Source of the DNA: an uncultured Candidatus Saccharibacteria bacterium
GTDB taxonomy: Bacteria > Patescibacteriota > Saccharimonadia > Saccharimonadales > Saccharimonadaceae
Reading direction: 5' to 3'
Assembly (NCBI GenBank): GCA_946997535.1
Contig: CAMPVQ010000001.1
Coordinates: 136,834 to 200,833 of the forward strand
Length of the DNA: 64,000 nucleotides
Below are positions 1 through 9,678 of the stretch, piece after piece (within the stretch, counting starts at the first letter, position 1; each line of letters begins with the position of its first letter). Under the pieces are notes generated by a model. That model saw only the letters and a program-made list of their open reading frames with translations. It was not told where the DNA came from and did no database searches. The position numbers and the translations under genes were made by a program.

Positions 1-291
1 ATACGGGTTTTCTTTATCGAACAGCGCTTTCTGATCTGGGGTGAACTTCCATGGATAGTCGCACCAAAGATTAAGCATGGTATGGTGGTCAAAGGAGATT
101 AAAAGTTCACCTAACACCGGTTGAATATTACGAGGATCAGATTTGTCATATGTAAAATGGTCCACCCAGTACACCTTATCGGATTTGTTCTCCTTGTAGA
201 AACTATACCCCTCAAGCCTATGGCCAAGATTATTTTTCAGCACCGCTTTTCCTTTCATTTGCGAATATTTCTTAGTATTAATATACCCCAT
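1..291 (-). CDS. Partial unrecognised small protein (3' end beyond window)
   Basis: The minus strand is open from about position 420 down to position 1, and the codons from about 291 downward read like real protein. It contains FYKENKSDKVYWVDH, a GELLISFDHH segment, then LWCDYPWKFTPDQ and ALFDKENPYW at the window edge. The aromatic, acidic pattern (YWVD, SFD, DYPW, DKENPYW) reminds me of a small uncharacterised family (DUF7675-like), but this is recollection only. The start is uncertain: ATG at 291 or 258, neither with a good Shine-Dalgarno. Sequence further upstream in this frame overlaps an inverted repeat and is unlikely to be coding. No function can be assigned. Confidence 0.5.
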   Translation of the reverse strand, partial: MGYINTKKYSQMKGKAVLKNNLGHRLEGYSFYKENKSDKVYWVDHFTYDKSDPRNIQPVLGELLISFDHHTMLNLWCDYPWKFTPDQKALFDKENPY

Positions 292-367
292 ATACTCACA
301 AAATGTAATAGGAGATATTTTGCTAAGGGCTTGACCTTCTGCCCCAGGTTCGGTAGAATGGGAGCAT

Positions 368-422
368 AAGGCGATTTGGGATCGCGAGCCGTATGGTTTG
401 CGGTCACTGAATCGCCTTTTTT
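368..422 (+). terminator. Inverted repeat with T tract, terminator-like
   Basis: The arms AAGGCGATT (368-376) and AATCGCCTT (410-418) are perfectly complementary and the right arm runs into six T (417-422), as in an intrinsic terminator on the plus strand. The 33-nt loop is long, with a possible inner CCG/CGG pairing. No plus-strand gene is visible just upstream, so it may instead be a structured remnant or leader element. Confidence 0.3.
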
Positions 423-535
423 GATACTATATGCACACTGATGATTTGTGCACACTGCAAAAACGCTTTAATATCTTTTATTTTTGCTTTCTTAGCTATT
501 TAGATAATTTATAAACAGTAAACCAACGGTTATCA

Positions 536-1342
536 CTATAAATCTGCCAGCCGACGCCACTCGTCAATACTGAGTTCTTGCGCACGGCGATTCGGATCGA
601 TTTGCGCTGCTGTTAGTAGCTGCTCGGCGCGTTCTTTAGTAGTATGTAAACCAACCGCCAAGCTCGACTTAAGTTTCTTTCGCTTCTCACAAAAACCAGC
701 ATTCACCAGCGCAAAGAATTCTGCTTGCTGCGCCTTCGGCACCAACGGCTGCGCCCGACGATGCATGATTACCACTTGCGAATCTACCTTTGGCGCAGGA
801 ATGAAAAGTTCAGCCGGCACGACGATGCCAAGTTTAACCTCAGCAAATAATTGGGCACTAATCGCAATCACCGATAGCTTACCCGGACGCGCCGCTAGCC
901 GCTCTGCCACCTCCTTTTGCACCAACAGAACAATGGTTTGTGGTGCGTTATCGGCAGTAAGCAACTTTTTAATAATTTTAGCTGTCAAATTATACGGAAT
1001 ATTAGCCACCACCTTATAGCCATGCGGCAAACTAGCTAAATCAAACCGCAAAATGTCTTGATTTACTACTGTTACATTCTTGGGCGGCACTTTAAGGTCG
1101 TCAAATTCCAAGCGCCACTTCGCAATGTTATCAAGTAAGCTATCCGCCAACCTCTGGTCAAACTCCACTGCTGTCACCTGCCCTGCCTTGTCGCACAACT
1201 TAGTTGTCAACGTGCCAAGCCCCGGGCCAATTTCCAACACATGGTCGGCAGGTGTCAATGCCGCATAATCCGCTATCTGATGCAACACAGCATCATCAAA
1301 TAGAAAATTCTGCCCTAAATCCTTATTCGCTTTAATATCCAT
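536..1342 (-). CDS. rsmA: 16S rRNA dimethyladenosine transferase
   Basis: A 268-aa RsmA/KsgA that dimethylates two adjacent adenines in the 3' terminal hairpin of 16S rRNA during small-subunit assembly, using SAM. It starts DIKANKDLGQNF, the family's N-terminal signature. The SAM motif LEIGPGLGTLT lies around residues 36-46 and the catalytic NIPYNLT (N-[IL]-P-Y) near 110. A longer upstream reading is possible but would run inside the preceding gene in another frame. ATG 1342 gives the normal length and sits 1 nt after the stop of the Rpf-like gene, with GGTAGG just before it. It is therefore the second gene of a two-gene unit. Confidence 0.93.
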   Translation of the reverse strand: MDIKANKDLGQNFLFDDAVLHQIADYAALTPADHVLEIGPGLGTLTTKLCDKAGQVTAVEFDQRLADSLLDNIAKWRLEFDDLKVPPKNVTVVNQDILRFDLASLPHGYKVVANIPYNLTAKIIKKLLTADNAPQTIVLLVQKEVAERLAARPGKLSVIAISAQLFAEVKLGIVVPAELFIPAPKVDSQVVIMHRRAQPLVPKAQQAEFFALVNAGFCEKRKKLKSSLAVGLHTTKERAEQLLTAAQIDPNRRAQELSIDEWRRLADL

Positions 1343-1343
1343 C

Positions 1344-2528
1344 CTACCACCAGTGTTGCTGTCGCCACCTATTGTACGAATTTTGCCAGCCACCATACCG
1401 CTGATTAGCGTAGCCAGTAAAATGCCGCAACTGGCACACCGGATCAACCTGCCAGTTCGGACAGCTCGCCGACAAGCTAGCTGGCGAAGTCTGGCCAAGT
1501 CCCACGTATTTGCCAGTTCGATTGCGCGAAGCTGGGTTCCAGCCCGATTCATGCGTCATAATGTAGTCAACATAACCATAGTCACTTGGGTTAATCCCCG
1601 CCGCTGCCATCCAGTCAGTATGGCTACCTGATGGCAGCTCCACCTTCGTGCCAACCACCTCAACATGATTAGTCGGTTGTACGGTAACAACTTCGTTGAT
1701 TTTTACTTTATTCTTCGTGCCATCTGGGCCAATTGTGATCTGATAAACCACCGTCTTCTTACCATTATTGCCACCCGCGAGCACCTCATGATAACCCACC
1801 TTTTTAGTGTTATCTTGGCGTGTCTCAGTACCCATTGGGATATCCTCCGTCTCCTCGACGATCGACTCACCCTTCCGCATTACGCTAAAAACTGGCATAT
1901 TATCGGTAAGCCGTGTATTGACATCCACTGATACTTGGTCGCTCGCCTGCAAATAGATTCCTGCCTCGCGTAGCATCTCACCTACGGTAGCCTTAGTGGT
2001 ATAAATATTAATCAAACTATTATAGAGGTAAACTCGCACTTGGCGCGCTCGCTTAATTTCAACTTGCTCACCCGCACCGCCGTTAGCCACAAAATCGCGC
2101 ACCAACCTAGTATGCACCTTGTCACCCGGTCGCAAATCCCGTGCCTTGCCGGCAATCTTCACCTGGTCAGTGCTAGAAGTCACCACGCGGTATTTTTTAT
2201 TACCTTCCACCACTGTAACCGGCCGTGCTCGCTTCACATTAATTACAATTACTGTACCTTTTAGCTCTGACTGCAAAGGTGGGTCGGTCTGGTCGCCATT
2301 ATTTAACTTAATATTGAGGTCTTTTAAAGCCTGCGCCACTGTCTTAGCTTGAGTAATTGTGGTGTGTTCCACTCCACTATCATAAGCGGTCACAGTTTTA
2401 CTATCTAAACTAGCCGTCGCCGCTAACGCCGGCAATGGCAATATAATACTAATAGCAAACAGCACCGGTAACATAGTAGCTGTTACCCCCCACCAAATAT
2501 TCCGATAAGAGTGCATTACTTTTATCAT
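1344..2528 (-). CDS. Secreted Rpf-like G5/lysozyme-fold wall protein
   Basis: A 394-aa exported protein with a Sec signal peptide (hydrophobic core about residues 13-37, ending in ALAATA). It is followed by DUF348-type repeats (about 38-230), a G5-like segment (about 235-310, with VGYHEVLAGGNNGKK) and a C-terminal lysozyme-like domain (about 318-394). The last contains THESGWNP with a probable catalytic Glu, GLGQTSPASL and a Trp-rich end. The architecture matches resuscitation-promoting-factor/transglycosylase-like peptidoglycan hydrolases of monoderm bacteria. It probably remodels its own wall or a host's. An extended -10 (TGG TATAAT, 2540-2545) lies 11 nt before the ATG. A second ATG four codons in is possible. 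Confidence 0.82.
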   Translation of the reverse strand: MIKVMHSYRNIWWGVTATMLPVLFAISIILPLPALAATASLDSKTVTAYDSGVEHTTITQAKTVAQALKDLNIKLNNGDQTDPPLQSELKGTVIVINVKRARPVTVVEGNKKYRVVTSSTDQVKIAGKARDLRPGDKVHTRLVRDFVANGGAGEQVEIKRARQVRVYLYNSLINIYTTKATVGEMLREAGIYLQASDQVSVDVNTRLTDNMPVFSVMRKGESIVEETEDIPMGTETRQDNTKKVGYHEVLAGGNNGKKTVVYQITIGPDGTKNKVKINEVVTVQPTNHVEVVGTKVELPSGSHTDWMAAAGINPSDYGYVDYIMTHESGWNPASRNRTGKYVGLGQTSPASLSASCPNWQVDPVCQLRHFTGYANQRYGGWQNSYNRWRQQHWW

Positions 2529-2560
2529 CGCGTAGTATTATTATACCACACTTTAATAAT

Positions 2561-4750
2561 CTAGCTAATTTTTACGAGCGGCGCATACTCAAGATTGATA
2601 CTGCGGATACGCGAAGCAAACTGCACTTTAACCGTCGAACCGTTTACTGCTAGTACCGTACCATCACCAAACATCTGGTGGCGTACGCGGTCGCCGACGC
2701 TAAGGGTTGCATCTTCATATTCGTAATGCGGCTCTTGATCATCCACTGGACGGCGTATTGCCCAGCCCGTATTATCGCTAACATGGCGATAATCATCATA
2801 CTGGTCGTAATTGTCGTAATTACTATTCGCTGGCTTCACTGGCTCGCCCTTAATATCACTCAAAAATTGCGACGGCATATTGTACTGCACTCGGCCGTTC
2901 ATCATTCGACTCCGCGCATAACTAAGAGTTAGCTCCTCCTTGGCTCGCGTCATACCGACATAACAGAGGCGACGTGCCTCCTCAAGCGCTGAGTCAGTCA
3001 GTAAGTCTCGCGCGCTCGGGAATAGTCCGTCCTCCATACCTACTAAATAAACCACCGGAAACTCCAGCCCCTTCGCGGCATGCATGGTCATTAAATTAGC
3101 AGCATGATCATGATTAGTATCATCCGCGCCCGACACTAGTGCCACTTCCTCAAGAAAGCTCACTAGGTCGCCATACTGCTTGGCGTCACTTACTAGTTCT
3201 TCAACGTTCTCCACCTTGGCGCGCCCCTGGTCGGTGCCGTCGTCTAGGTATTCTCGATACTTCGTTGCCTTAATTAAATCTGTCAGTAGCTGATCAGGTG
3301 TGATCACCGTAGCCTGCTCGGCCAATTTACTAAACAATTCGCCTAGCGCCTGCAATTCTTTACGGGCACGCGGCGTTAAATCATTACATAAGTCTACTTG
3401 TTGCAATGCCTCAACCACTGACCGCTCCGTTTGCGCACGCCACTTCAAAAATCGGTCAACCGAAACTTCACCAAGACCGCGCTTCGGCACATTAACGACA
3501 CGCCGAAAGCTAACCTCGTCATATGGTTGATAAACGATGCGCAAATACGCTAGTAAGTCCTTGATTTCAGCACGGTCATAGAAGCGCAACCCACCAATGA
3601 TTTTATAAGGCAGAGCTAATTTGCGGAACATTTGCTCGAAAGCGCGTGACTGGGCGTTGGTGCGATAGAGAATTGCAAAGTCGTTATACTGTCGTGCCCC
3701 CACAGCGTGCGCCGTCTGAATCTGTAAACCAATCGTCTCGGCTTCGTTTAGCTCGTTATACGCCTCAATAAATTGCACCGGTTCGCCATCACCCGCCTTC
3801 GTCCAAAGTTGCTTATCGCTTCGCTGAGTATTTTTGATAATAACATTGTGCGCCGCATTTAAAATATTGCCGGTTGAACGATAATTTTGTTCCAACTTCA
3901 CCACTTTGGCACCGGCAAAATCCTGCGAGAAATTTAGAATGTTCGTAAAATCTGCACCGCGCCAGCTGTAAATCGACTGCCAATCGTCACCCACTACACA
4001 AATATTATTTTTACCGTTCAGCAGTAACTTAATTATCTGGTACTGAAGATGGTTAGTGTCCTGATACTCGTCAACCAAAATATACTTAAATTGCTCCTGT
4101 AAGCGCTTCCTCACCTCTGGTGAATCATGTAGTAACCGATGCGCCTCCACTAGCAAATCATCGAAGTCCAATGCACGCTGCTTACGGCGTTGCTCTTCAT
4201 AACGCCGATAAACCTCATAAATAGTACGCCAGTAAGGATTATTTGCCTTTTTGTTGTAATCTTCCAGACTATCACCCGCATTTTTACTGTTAGAGATAGC
4301 CGAAGCAATGGCCTTTGGCGTAAATTGCTTATCTGATATCGCAAAATCCTTCATAATATTCCGAATCAGCGTCATTTTATCGGCTTCATCAAAAATCACG
4401 AAATTAGTCGGAACATTGATTGCCTCGCCATACAACCGCAATAACTTTACAGCAATGGAGTGAAATGTACCCATCCAGGGCATAAATGAGCGGTAATTTG
4501 GCTGATGCAACAGTGTCGCCAACCGCTCGCGCATCTCGCCCGCCGCCTTGTTGGTAAACGTCACCGCCAAAACGTCCTGTTCGGTTGCTAAATGGTCTAA
4601 TAGAATATAAGCGATGCGATGAGTTAAAGTCTTAGTCTTACCCGAGCCAGCGCCAGCAATTACCAACAGCGGTCCCTCAGTGCACTGCACCGCCTCACGC
4701 TGTTTAGTATTTAGCCCTTCTAAAACACTGTCGCCCGCATTATCTAGCAT
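2561..4750 (-). CDS. pcrA: UvrD/Rep-family DNA helicase PcrA
   Basis: A 729-aa SF1A 3'-5' helicase acting in repair and replication restart. Visible motifs in order: Q-motif LNTKQREAV (13-21), Walker A GAGSGKT (33-39), Walker B VDEYQDTN, QNYRSTGNIL, TMHAAKGLEFPVVYLVG and LCYVGMTRAKEELTLSYA. The C-terminal segment VGDRVRHQMFGDGTVLAV is the Tudor-like RNA-polymerase-binding region typical of PcrA. Transcription is probably leaderless: TGA TAAAAT lies exactly 6 nt upstream of the ATG and no Shine-Dalgarno is present. Confidence 0.92.
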   Translation of the reverse strand: MLDNAGDSVLEGLNTKQREAVQCTEGPLLVIAGAGSGKTKTLTHRIAYILLDHLATEQDVLAVTFTNKAAGEMRERLATLLHQPNYRSFMPWMGTFHSIAVKLLRLYGEAINVPTNFVIFDEADKMTLIRNIMKDFAISDKQFTPKAIASAISNSKNAGDSLEDYNKKANNPYWRTIYEVYRRYEEQRRKQRALDFDDLLVEAHRLLHDSPEVRKRLQEQFKYILVDEYQDTNHLQYQIIKLLLNGKNNICVVGDDWQSIYSWRGADFTNILNFSQDFAGAKVVKLEQNYRSTGNILNAAHNVIIKNTQRSDKQLWTKAGDGEPVQFIEAYNELNEAETIGLQIQTAHAVGARQYNDFAILYRTNAQSRAFEQMFRKLALPYKIIGGLRFYDRAEIKDLLAYLRIVYQPYDEVSFRRVVNVPKRGLGEVSVDRFLKWRAQTERSVVEALQQVDLCNDLTPRARKELQALGELFSKLAEQATVITPDQLLTDLIKATKYREYLDDGTDQGRAKVENVEELVSDAKQYGDLVSFLEEVALVSGADDTNHDHAANLMTMHAAKGLEFPVVYLVGMEDGLFPSARDLLTDSALEEARRLCYVGMTRAKEELTLSYARSRMMNGRVQYNMPSQFLSDIKGEPVKPANSNYDNYDQYDDYRHVSDNTGWAIRRPVDDQEPHYEYEDATLSVGDRVRHQMFGDGTVLAVNGSTVKVQFASRIRSINLEYAPLVKIS

Positions 4751-4762
4751 AACTCTATTTTA

Positions 4763-6142
4763 TCACTTTAAAGAGTTAATTAGATGGTCAAGATTGCCAG
4801 CCAAATAGAGGTAAACACCAGCTCCCGAAATAGCGATCAATATAACTAGGCAAACTACAATCCAAGTCCAAGCCGACCGCGAACGCTTGTCGACTACCTG
4901 CAAGTCATCAAACGGCGAATTGTCGTCATCATCATCACGACGGCCAAGCCGACGGCGCGATGGACGTGCTGCGCTCCCCATATTATCAAGCGTTGCCTTT
5001 GGCCGGCGAGGCATAGTGTGCGACTCCACCATACTTTGCTGCTCGCGCTTCATTTGCATGCTATTAATAAAGCTATCGATAAACCCATCACTATTTGTAG
5101 TGGCATTGTGGCTAGTCGGGGCAGGCTTTTGATTCTTACGCGACGCTACCTCTACCTCAGATGACTTACTTTTAACCGCAACAGCATTTGCCTTGCGCTC
5201 CGGCTCTTTAATGCCAAGTGGTGCTTTTTTAACTTTCACTCCCTCTAAAAATGGGGATTCATAAGGCTTTTCATCTGGACGACTATCACCAGCTAATGGA
5301 GTCGTTGCTTCCTCTATTGGCCGCGGCTGACGCAAAGCACGGCGCGACAAGCGCTGGCTATATCGCACTAAACGTCGATTCAATCGAGCAGCCACATCAT
5401 TCTCAGCGGTATCATCAGTATCATCTGACGACTTAGCGGCCGGTTCAGAAGCCTCGGCATCCTCTGGTTCAGATTCCGCCACATCAGAATCTTTCAACTT
5501 AGACAATTCAGCTTCAGTAGGTGTAACGTCGTTCTCAGTCTTAGTCTCAGTCTTTACTTCAGGCTTATCTTCGGATTTATCTTCGGATTTCGCCTCAGAC
5601 TTTGTCTCAGATTTCTCTTCCGACTTTAGCTCAGCTTTGACTGCTGGCTCTACATCGGACTGCTTAGTTAGCGCCACCTCTGGCTCGTTGGCATCTGATT
5701 CTGTCTTGACTGTGTTAACAGAAGTCCCCGGTTGTACCGCCTCTGATTCAGTAGGCTCAACTGATTTATCTAGTTCAGCTTCAACTTCAGCCTTCACTTT
5801 ATTGAGCTTAGCAGCTTGACGTTGCTTACGCTCCTCCATCATGCGTTGATTAATTTCTGCCGCGCGCTTTTTCCGACGCGCCATTATAATTGCATGGGCA
5901 TCTTCCTGCGAGATAACGCTAATAACCTTGTTCGATGTTACATCCATCGCCTTGGCTTTCACAATCTTTACCTCAGATACTTCAGTCTGCTGCTCTGCAA
6001 CCGGCTCCGTAGCTGCTTTTTGAGTTTGAGAAGCATCTTCAACCAAGTCTGCCGTCTTTGACTGTGCCGAATTTGCTGGCACGTCAACGTCCGACATCTC
6101 CTTAATTACTCGGTCAAGCTCCTCAAAATCAAAATCAGCCAT
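4763..6142 (-). CDS. Acidic, low-complexity tail-anchored membrane protein
   Basis: A 459-aa protein of unknown function. Residues 1 to about 250 are Glu/Lys/Ser-rich with short repeats (KSEDKSEDK, KSETKSEAK; matching short DNA repeats near 5565-5610). A basic segment follows (LNRRLVRYSQRLSRRALRQPRP), then another disordered stretch with RPSRRRLGRRDDDDD. A single C-terminal membrane helix (about 430-450, WTWIVVCLVILIAISGAGVYLYL) has only a short tail after it. There is no signal peptide, so the long N-terminal part is expected in the cytoplasm. The ATG overlaps the end of tpiA by 8 nt, so it is translationally coupled to the glycolytic operon. No domain recognised. Confidence 0.7.
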   Translation of the reverse strand: MADFDFEELDRVIKEMSDVDVPANSAQSKTADLVEDASQTQKAATEPVAEQQTEVSEVKIVKAKAMDVTSNKVISVISQEDAHAIIMARRKKRAAEINQRMMEERKQRQAAKLNKVKAEVEAELDKSVEPTESEAVQPGTSVNTVKTESDANEPEVALTKQSDVEPAVKAELKSEEKSETKSEAKSEDKSEDKPEVKTETKTENDVTPTEAELSKLKDSDVAESEPEDAEASEPAAKSSDDTDDTAENDVAARLNRRLVRYSQRLSRRALRQPRPIEEATTPLAGDSRPDEKPYESPFLEGVKVKKAPLGIKEPERKANAVAVKSKSSEVEVASRKNQKPAPTSHNATTNSDGFIDSFINSMQMKREQQSMVESHTMPRRPKATLDNMGSAARPSRRRLGRRDDDDDNSPFDDLQVVDKRSRSAWTWIVVCLVILIAISGAGVYLYLAGNLDHLINSLK

Positions 6143-6917
6143 TAGCTACATTCTCCTGCTTTGCGACTTCAGCCGCCGTATCAACAAAGTGCGCAAACTC
6201 TGGTGCAATCAAGCTATTGTGCCCAACTAGCAAGCCATTCACGCCCTTGGCTGATAAATAATCTCGGTCATTCATAGTACTAACACTACCACCGTATAAC
6301 ACTGGTACTTTAGCGGCAGCGGCGCGTCCAAACATATGCGCCACCTGAGCGCGGATGATACTCACTGCCTCTTCGACGTCTTTTACCTGTGGCGTGCAAC
6401 CTGTGCCAATAGCCCAAACCGGCTCATAAGCAATCAGTACGCCATCCAATTCATCTGAACTAATGTTCATTAGCCCTGAAGCCACTTGGTCGTTCAATAC
6501 ATGCTGAGTATCGCCGTCGTTGCGCTCAAGCTCAGTTTCACCCACGCAGAGCACTGGCGATAGCTCATTGCGCACCGCAGCTTGCACTTTAAACCGAATA
6601 TCACGGTCGTCTTCATCAAAAATGTTACGTCGCTCACTATGGCCAATTAGCACATATTGCGCCAAACCGCGAAGCTGCGTTGCGCTAACTTCACCCGTAA
6701 AAGCTCCGCCATCTCGCCAATAACAATTCTGTGCGCCCAATTTAAGCTGACGGTGATTAATTTGCAATGAGACTGGTTCAAGCGCCAAAAAGCCTGGGCA
6801 AATCACCGTCTCGACATCACGCCGAATCGGCACTACTTGCGCCAGCTTAGCCACAAACAATGAAGCCTCGTGCACATTGAGGTTCATCTTCCAGTTACCA
6901 ATAATATACTTCTTCAT
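6135..6917 (-). CDS. tpiA: Triosephosphate isomerase
   Basis: A 260-aa TIM barrel interconverting dihydroxyacetone phosphate and glyceraldehyde-3-phosphate. Catalytic residues are visible: N8/K10 in GNWKMN, His93 in IGHSERR and Glu165 in AYEPVWAIGTG. The phosphate loop LYGGSV is near the end. Length is normal. A GGGGG Shine-Dalgarno precedes the ATG, and a possible TGT TAAAAT -10 lies further upstream after pgk. It is followed by the overlapping acidic membrane protein, and pgk and pyk precede it on the same strand. Confidence 0.95.
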   Translation of the reverse strand: MKKYIIGNWKMNLNVHEASLFVAKLAQVVPIRRDVETVICPGFLALEPVSLQINHRQLKLGAQNCYWRDGGAFTGEVSATQLRGLAQYVLIGHSERRNIFDEDDRDIRFKVQAAVRNELSPVLCVGETELERNDGDTQHVLNDQVASGLMNISSDELDGVLIAYEPVWAIGTGCTPQVKDVEEAVSIIRAQVAHMFGRAAAAKVPVLYGGSVSTMNDRDYLSAKGVNGLLVGHNSLIAPEFAHFVDTAAEVAKQENVANG

Positions 6918-6972
6918 ATGCCCCCTAATTAATACTATTTTAACATAAGCACGAGACTATTCAAAATACAAA

Positions 6973-8205
6973 CTATAGTTTCCAAAGCAGTGCCGCAATA
7001 CCCGGCAGAGTCTGCCCTGACATTAGCTCTAGGCTAGCGCCACCACCAGTCGAAACGTGAGTGAAGCTACCACCGCGCTTGCTATCCCAGTTACGCACAA
7101 AGTCAGCCGTATCACCGCCGCCAATAACACTAGTTATCTTCGGGTCGCGCGCTAGGCTCATTGCGAGACGTGCTGAGCCATGGGCAAATTGCTGACGCTC
7201 AGCCATGCCAAGCGTGCCATTCCAAATCACCGTACCGCTGCTAGCTACTAGGCGATCGATCACATTGATGGTCTTTTCACCCAAGTCATAGATCACATTA
7301 GCGCCTGACACTTGGTCGAGGCTCACTTCACGACGCGGGTCATCTAGACTGCCGTTCGCTGCAATCGCCACATCACGCGGCAAAATAAACTTTTCATCAA
7401 ACGCGTCACCATACTTGTCGTGCGCCAGTTGCAAGATATCCGCCACAATGTCATCCACACCGTCTTCCACCAAGCTGGCACCCACGTTATAACCTAGGTG
7501 CTTTAGAAAATTATTTGATAGCGCACCGCCAACAACCACGTTGTCGGCTGTTTCAATAAATTTCTTCACTAGTGGAATCTTGTCGCTAATCTTAGCGCCA
7601 CCAATAATAGCCGTCATCGGCCGCCGTGGCTGGTCGATCGCCTGCTTAATAGCCACATACTCGCGCTCAAGTAACAAACCTGCTACCGCTGGCAAATATT
7701 CGGTAATTGAAGCCGTTGAGGCATGGGCGCGATGTACGACACCAAAACCATCCTGCACAAACACTTCGGCGTGCGTGTCGGTAGCCAAAGCCTTAGCAAA
7801 GGTTGGGTCGTTCGCCTTCTCTTCTTTATGAAAGCGCAGATTCTCTAGTAAAATAATCTCACCTTCAGTCTGTTTGGCAGTTGCCTGTTGTACTTCTTCA
7901 CCGATACAATCGTTCAAGAAACGCACTGTAATATCTAGTTTCGCCGCCAAAGCGCGCGCAACTGGCGCCAATGAAAACTGCTTATCCGCCGCGCTCTTCG
8001 GTCGCCCCAAGTGTGACATAACTACCACTTTAGCGTGGCGCGCCAACAAGTATTTTAGTGTCGGCAACGACGCCTCGATACGAAAATCATCCGAAATTTG
8101 CCCTTGCTCATTCAATGGCACATTATAATCCGCACGCACCAGCACATGCTTGCCCTGGACATCGATATCTCGGACCGTCTGATATGGAAAAGTTACTTCG
8201 CTCAT
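6973..8205 (-). CDS. pgk: Phosphoglycerate kinase
   Basis: A 410-aa enzyme transferring phosphate from 1,3-bisphosphoglycerate to ADP. Signature sequences are visible: VLVRADYNVPL near the N terminus, SHLGRPK, the nucleotide-domain GGAKISDKIP and the C-terminal GGGDTADFV and HVSTGGGASLELMSG. Its start lies 8 nt after the pyk stop with a GGGGGG Shine-Dalgarno, so the two are co-transcribed. Full length, nothing missing. Confidence 0.96.
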   Translation of the reverse strand: MSEVTFPYQTVRDIDVQGKHVLVRADYNVPLNEQGQISDDFRIEASLPTLKYLLARHAKVVVMSHLGRPKSAADKQFSLAPVARALAAKLDITVRFLNDCIGEEVQQATAKQTEGEIILLENLRFHKEEKANDPTFAKALATDTHAEVFVQDGFGVVHRAHASTASITEYLPAVAGLLLEREYVAIKQAIDQPRRPMTAIIGGAKISDKIPLVKKFIETADNVVVGGALSNNFLKHLGYNVGASLVEDGVDDIVADILQLAHDKYGDAFDEKFILPRDVAIAANGSLDDPRREVSLDQVSGANVIYDLGEKTINVIDRLVASSGTVIWNGTLGMAERQQFAHGSARLAMSLARDPKITSVIGGGDTADFVRNWDSKRGGSFTHVSTGGGASLELMSGQTLPGIAALLWKL

Positions 8206-8213
8206 TTACCCCC

Positions 8214-9629
8214 CTAAATATTTAGTAACCGAATTGCATCAGCGCATGGCGCCTCATTAACCAACTGCTGCACCAAAACCACGCGGGCGTGCTCTTTACC
8301 AAAGAAACCTTCTTGCACCAAACGACGAGCGAGTTGCTCCGCTTCGCCACGCTGCCCTTGATAACTTCGCGTATTAAATAGTAAGCTTGCACGATTCACA
8401 ATACGCTTAGTTGGCGCCACGGCAATAATCAATGTCTCTGGGCGATGTACTGCCACATTACGCGCCATTACACCATCGGCGGTTTCAACTACAATTGCGT
8501 CAGCCTGCGCTTCGCGCGCCAAAGTAATCGCCGACTGCGCCATGGCGTCACGGTCAGGGTCAGTGCCCCGTCGCTCATAGAGGTCGTACACTGGTTGGTG
8601 CTGTTGTGTATATTGCAATACCTTGTTCATCACCGTCACCGCCTCAAGTGGATATTGCCCCATCGCAGTCTCATCAGATAGCATCACTGCATCGGCGCCT
8701 TCAATTGCTGCCGTTGCAACGTCATTAACCTCAGCACGCGTTGGCTCTGGATTCTCTACCATCGAACCCAACATCTGCGTTGCCACAATACATGGCTTGC
8801 AATACTTCTGGCAAAGCTCAATAATCCGGCGTTCAACAATCGGCACAATTTCCATACCAGCTTCCACGGCAAGGTCACCGCGCGCTACCATCATGCCGTC
8901 AGCTTCCTTCACGATATCCTCAAGATTAGCTGGGTCAGCACCCGATTTAGTCTCTAGCTTAACAATAATCGGACGGTCGCTGCCCTTCGAGCGAATAATC
9001 TCACGCAATTTACGCACGTCATCAGCATGGTGGATAAATGAAATTGCTGTATAATCAATATCTTGCGTCAAACCCCAATCAAGGTCTTCTAAATCCTTCG
9101 GTGTCAAAACTGGTGCTTTACCACCCTTCATATCTGGCAAATTAATTGCCTTGTGTGAGATGATATAGCCTGGATTCTGCGCCTTCACCCACACCGTCTT
9201 ACCTTCAATCGACTGAACAATCGTCTTGATTTTGCCATCGAACAAATAAATCGCATCGCCCGGCTCGCATTTGTCGCTTAAGTCATACTGTGAAGGCAAA
9301 TTATTACCACCATCATGCGTAATACCATAAGTCAAGCCCAACACATCGCCAGTCTTAATGTCATACCGCATATCGTCCTTTAGCTCGCCGAAGCGAATCT
9401 TCGGCCCTTGTAAATCCTGTACGATTGCAATATGCCGACCTAACTTCGCCTCAATTTCACGGATGTGGCGAATTTCACCCAGGCGCTCTTCCTCAGTACC
9501 ATGACTAAAATTCATCCGGCAAGCGTTCACGCCAGCGCGAATAATCTTTTCTAGCATCGCGGGGTCATCTACCGCTGGCCCAATCGTGGCCAAAATCTTC
9601 GTTCGTTTAATTGTATCAATATGTGCCAT
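8214..9629 (-). CDS. pyk: Pyruvate kinase
   Basis: A 471-aa enzyme making pyruvate and ATP from phosphoenolpyruvate. It shows TKILATIGPA at the N terminus, CRMNFSHGT, the phosphate-loop/B-domain region, IIVKLETKSG (active-site Lys region), MVARGDLAVE (metal binding) and the ADAVMLSDETAMG signature. First gene of the pyk-pgk-tpiA unit. An AGGAGAG Shine-Dalgarno lies before the ATG, with a TGC TACAAT box about 30 nt upstream, so this unit is leadered. Confidence 0.95.
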   Translation of the reverse strand: MAHIDTIKRTKILATIGPAVDDPAMLEKIIRAGVNACRMNFSHGTEEERLGEIRHIREIEAKLGRHIAIVQDLQGPKIRFGELKDDMRYDIKTGDVLGLTYGITHDGGNNLPSQYDLSDKCEPGDAIYLFDGKIKTIVQSIEGKTVWVKAQNPGYIISHKAINLPDMKGGKAPVLTPKDLEDLDWGLTQDIDYTAISFIHHADDVRKLREIIRSKGSDRPIIVKLETKSGADPANLEDIVKEADGMMVARGDLAVEAGMEIVPIVERRIIELCQKYCKPCIVATQMLGSMVENPEPTRAEVNDVATAAIEGADAVMLSDETAMGQYPLEAVTVMNKVLQYTQQHQPVYDLYERRGTDPDRDAMAQSAITLAREAQADAIVVETADGVMARNVAVHRPETLIIAVAPTKRIVNRASLLFNTRSYQGQRGEAEQLARRLVQEGFFGKEHARVVLVQQLVNEAPCADAIRLLNI

Positions 9630-9678
9630 TATTTATCTCTCCTATCTGGCACTATTGTAGCACAAAAAGCGCAAGCGC

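Noticed and set aside
255..455. Minus-strand ORF of 66 aa, and a possible G4-run frameshift joining it to the partial gene at 1-291
   Set aside because: Its upstream half translates the inverted repeat at 368-422 and shows no family resemblance; the frameshift is not needed to explain the partial gene.
1343..1552. N-terminal extension of rsmA
   Set aside because: It would lie inside the C terminus of the Rpf-like gene in another frame; the family start is at 1342.
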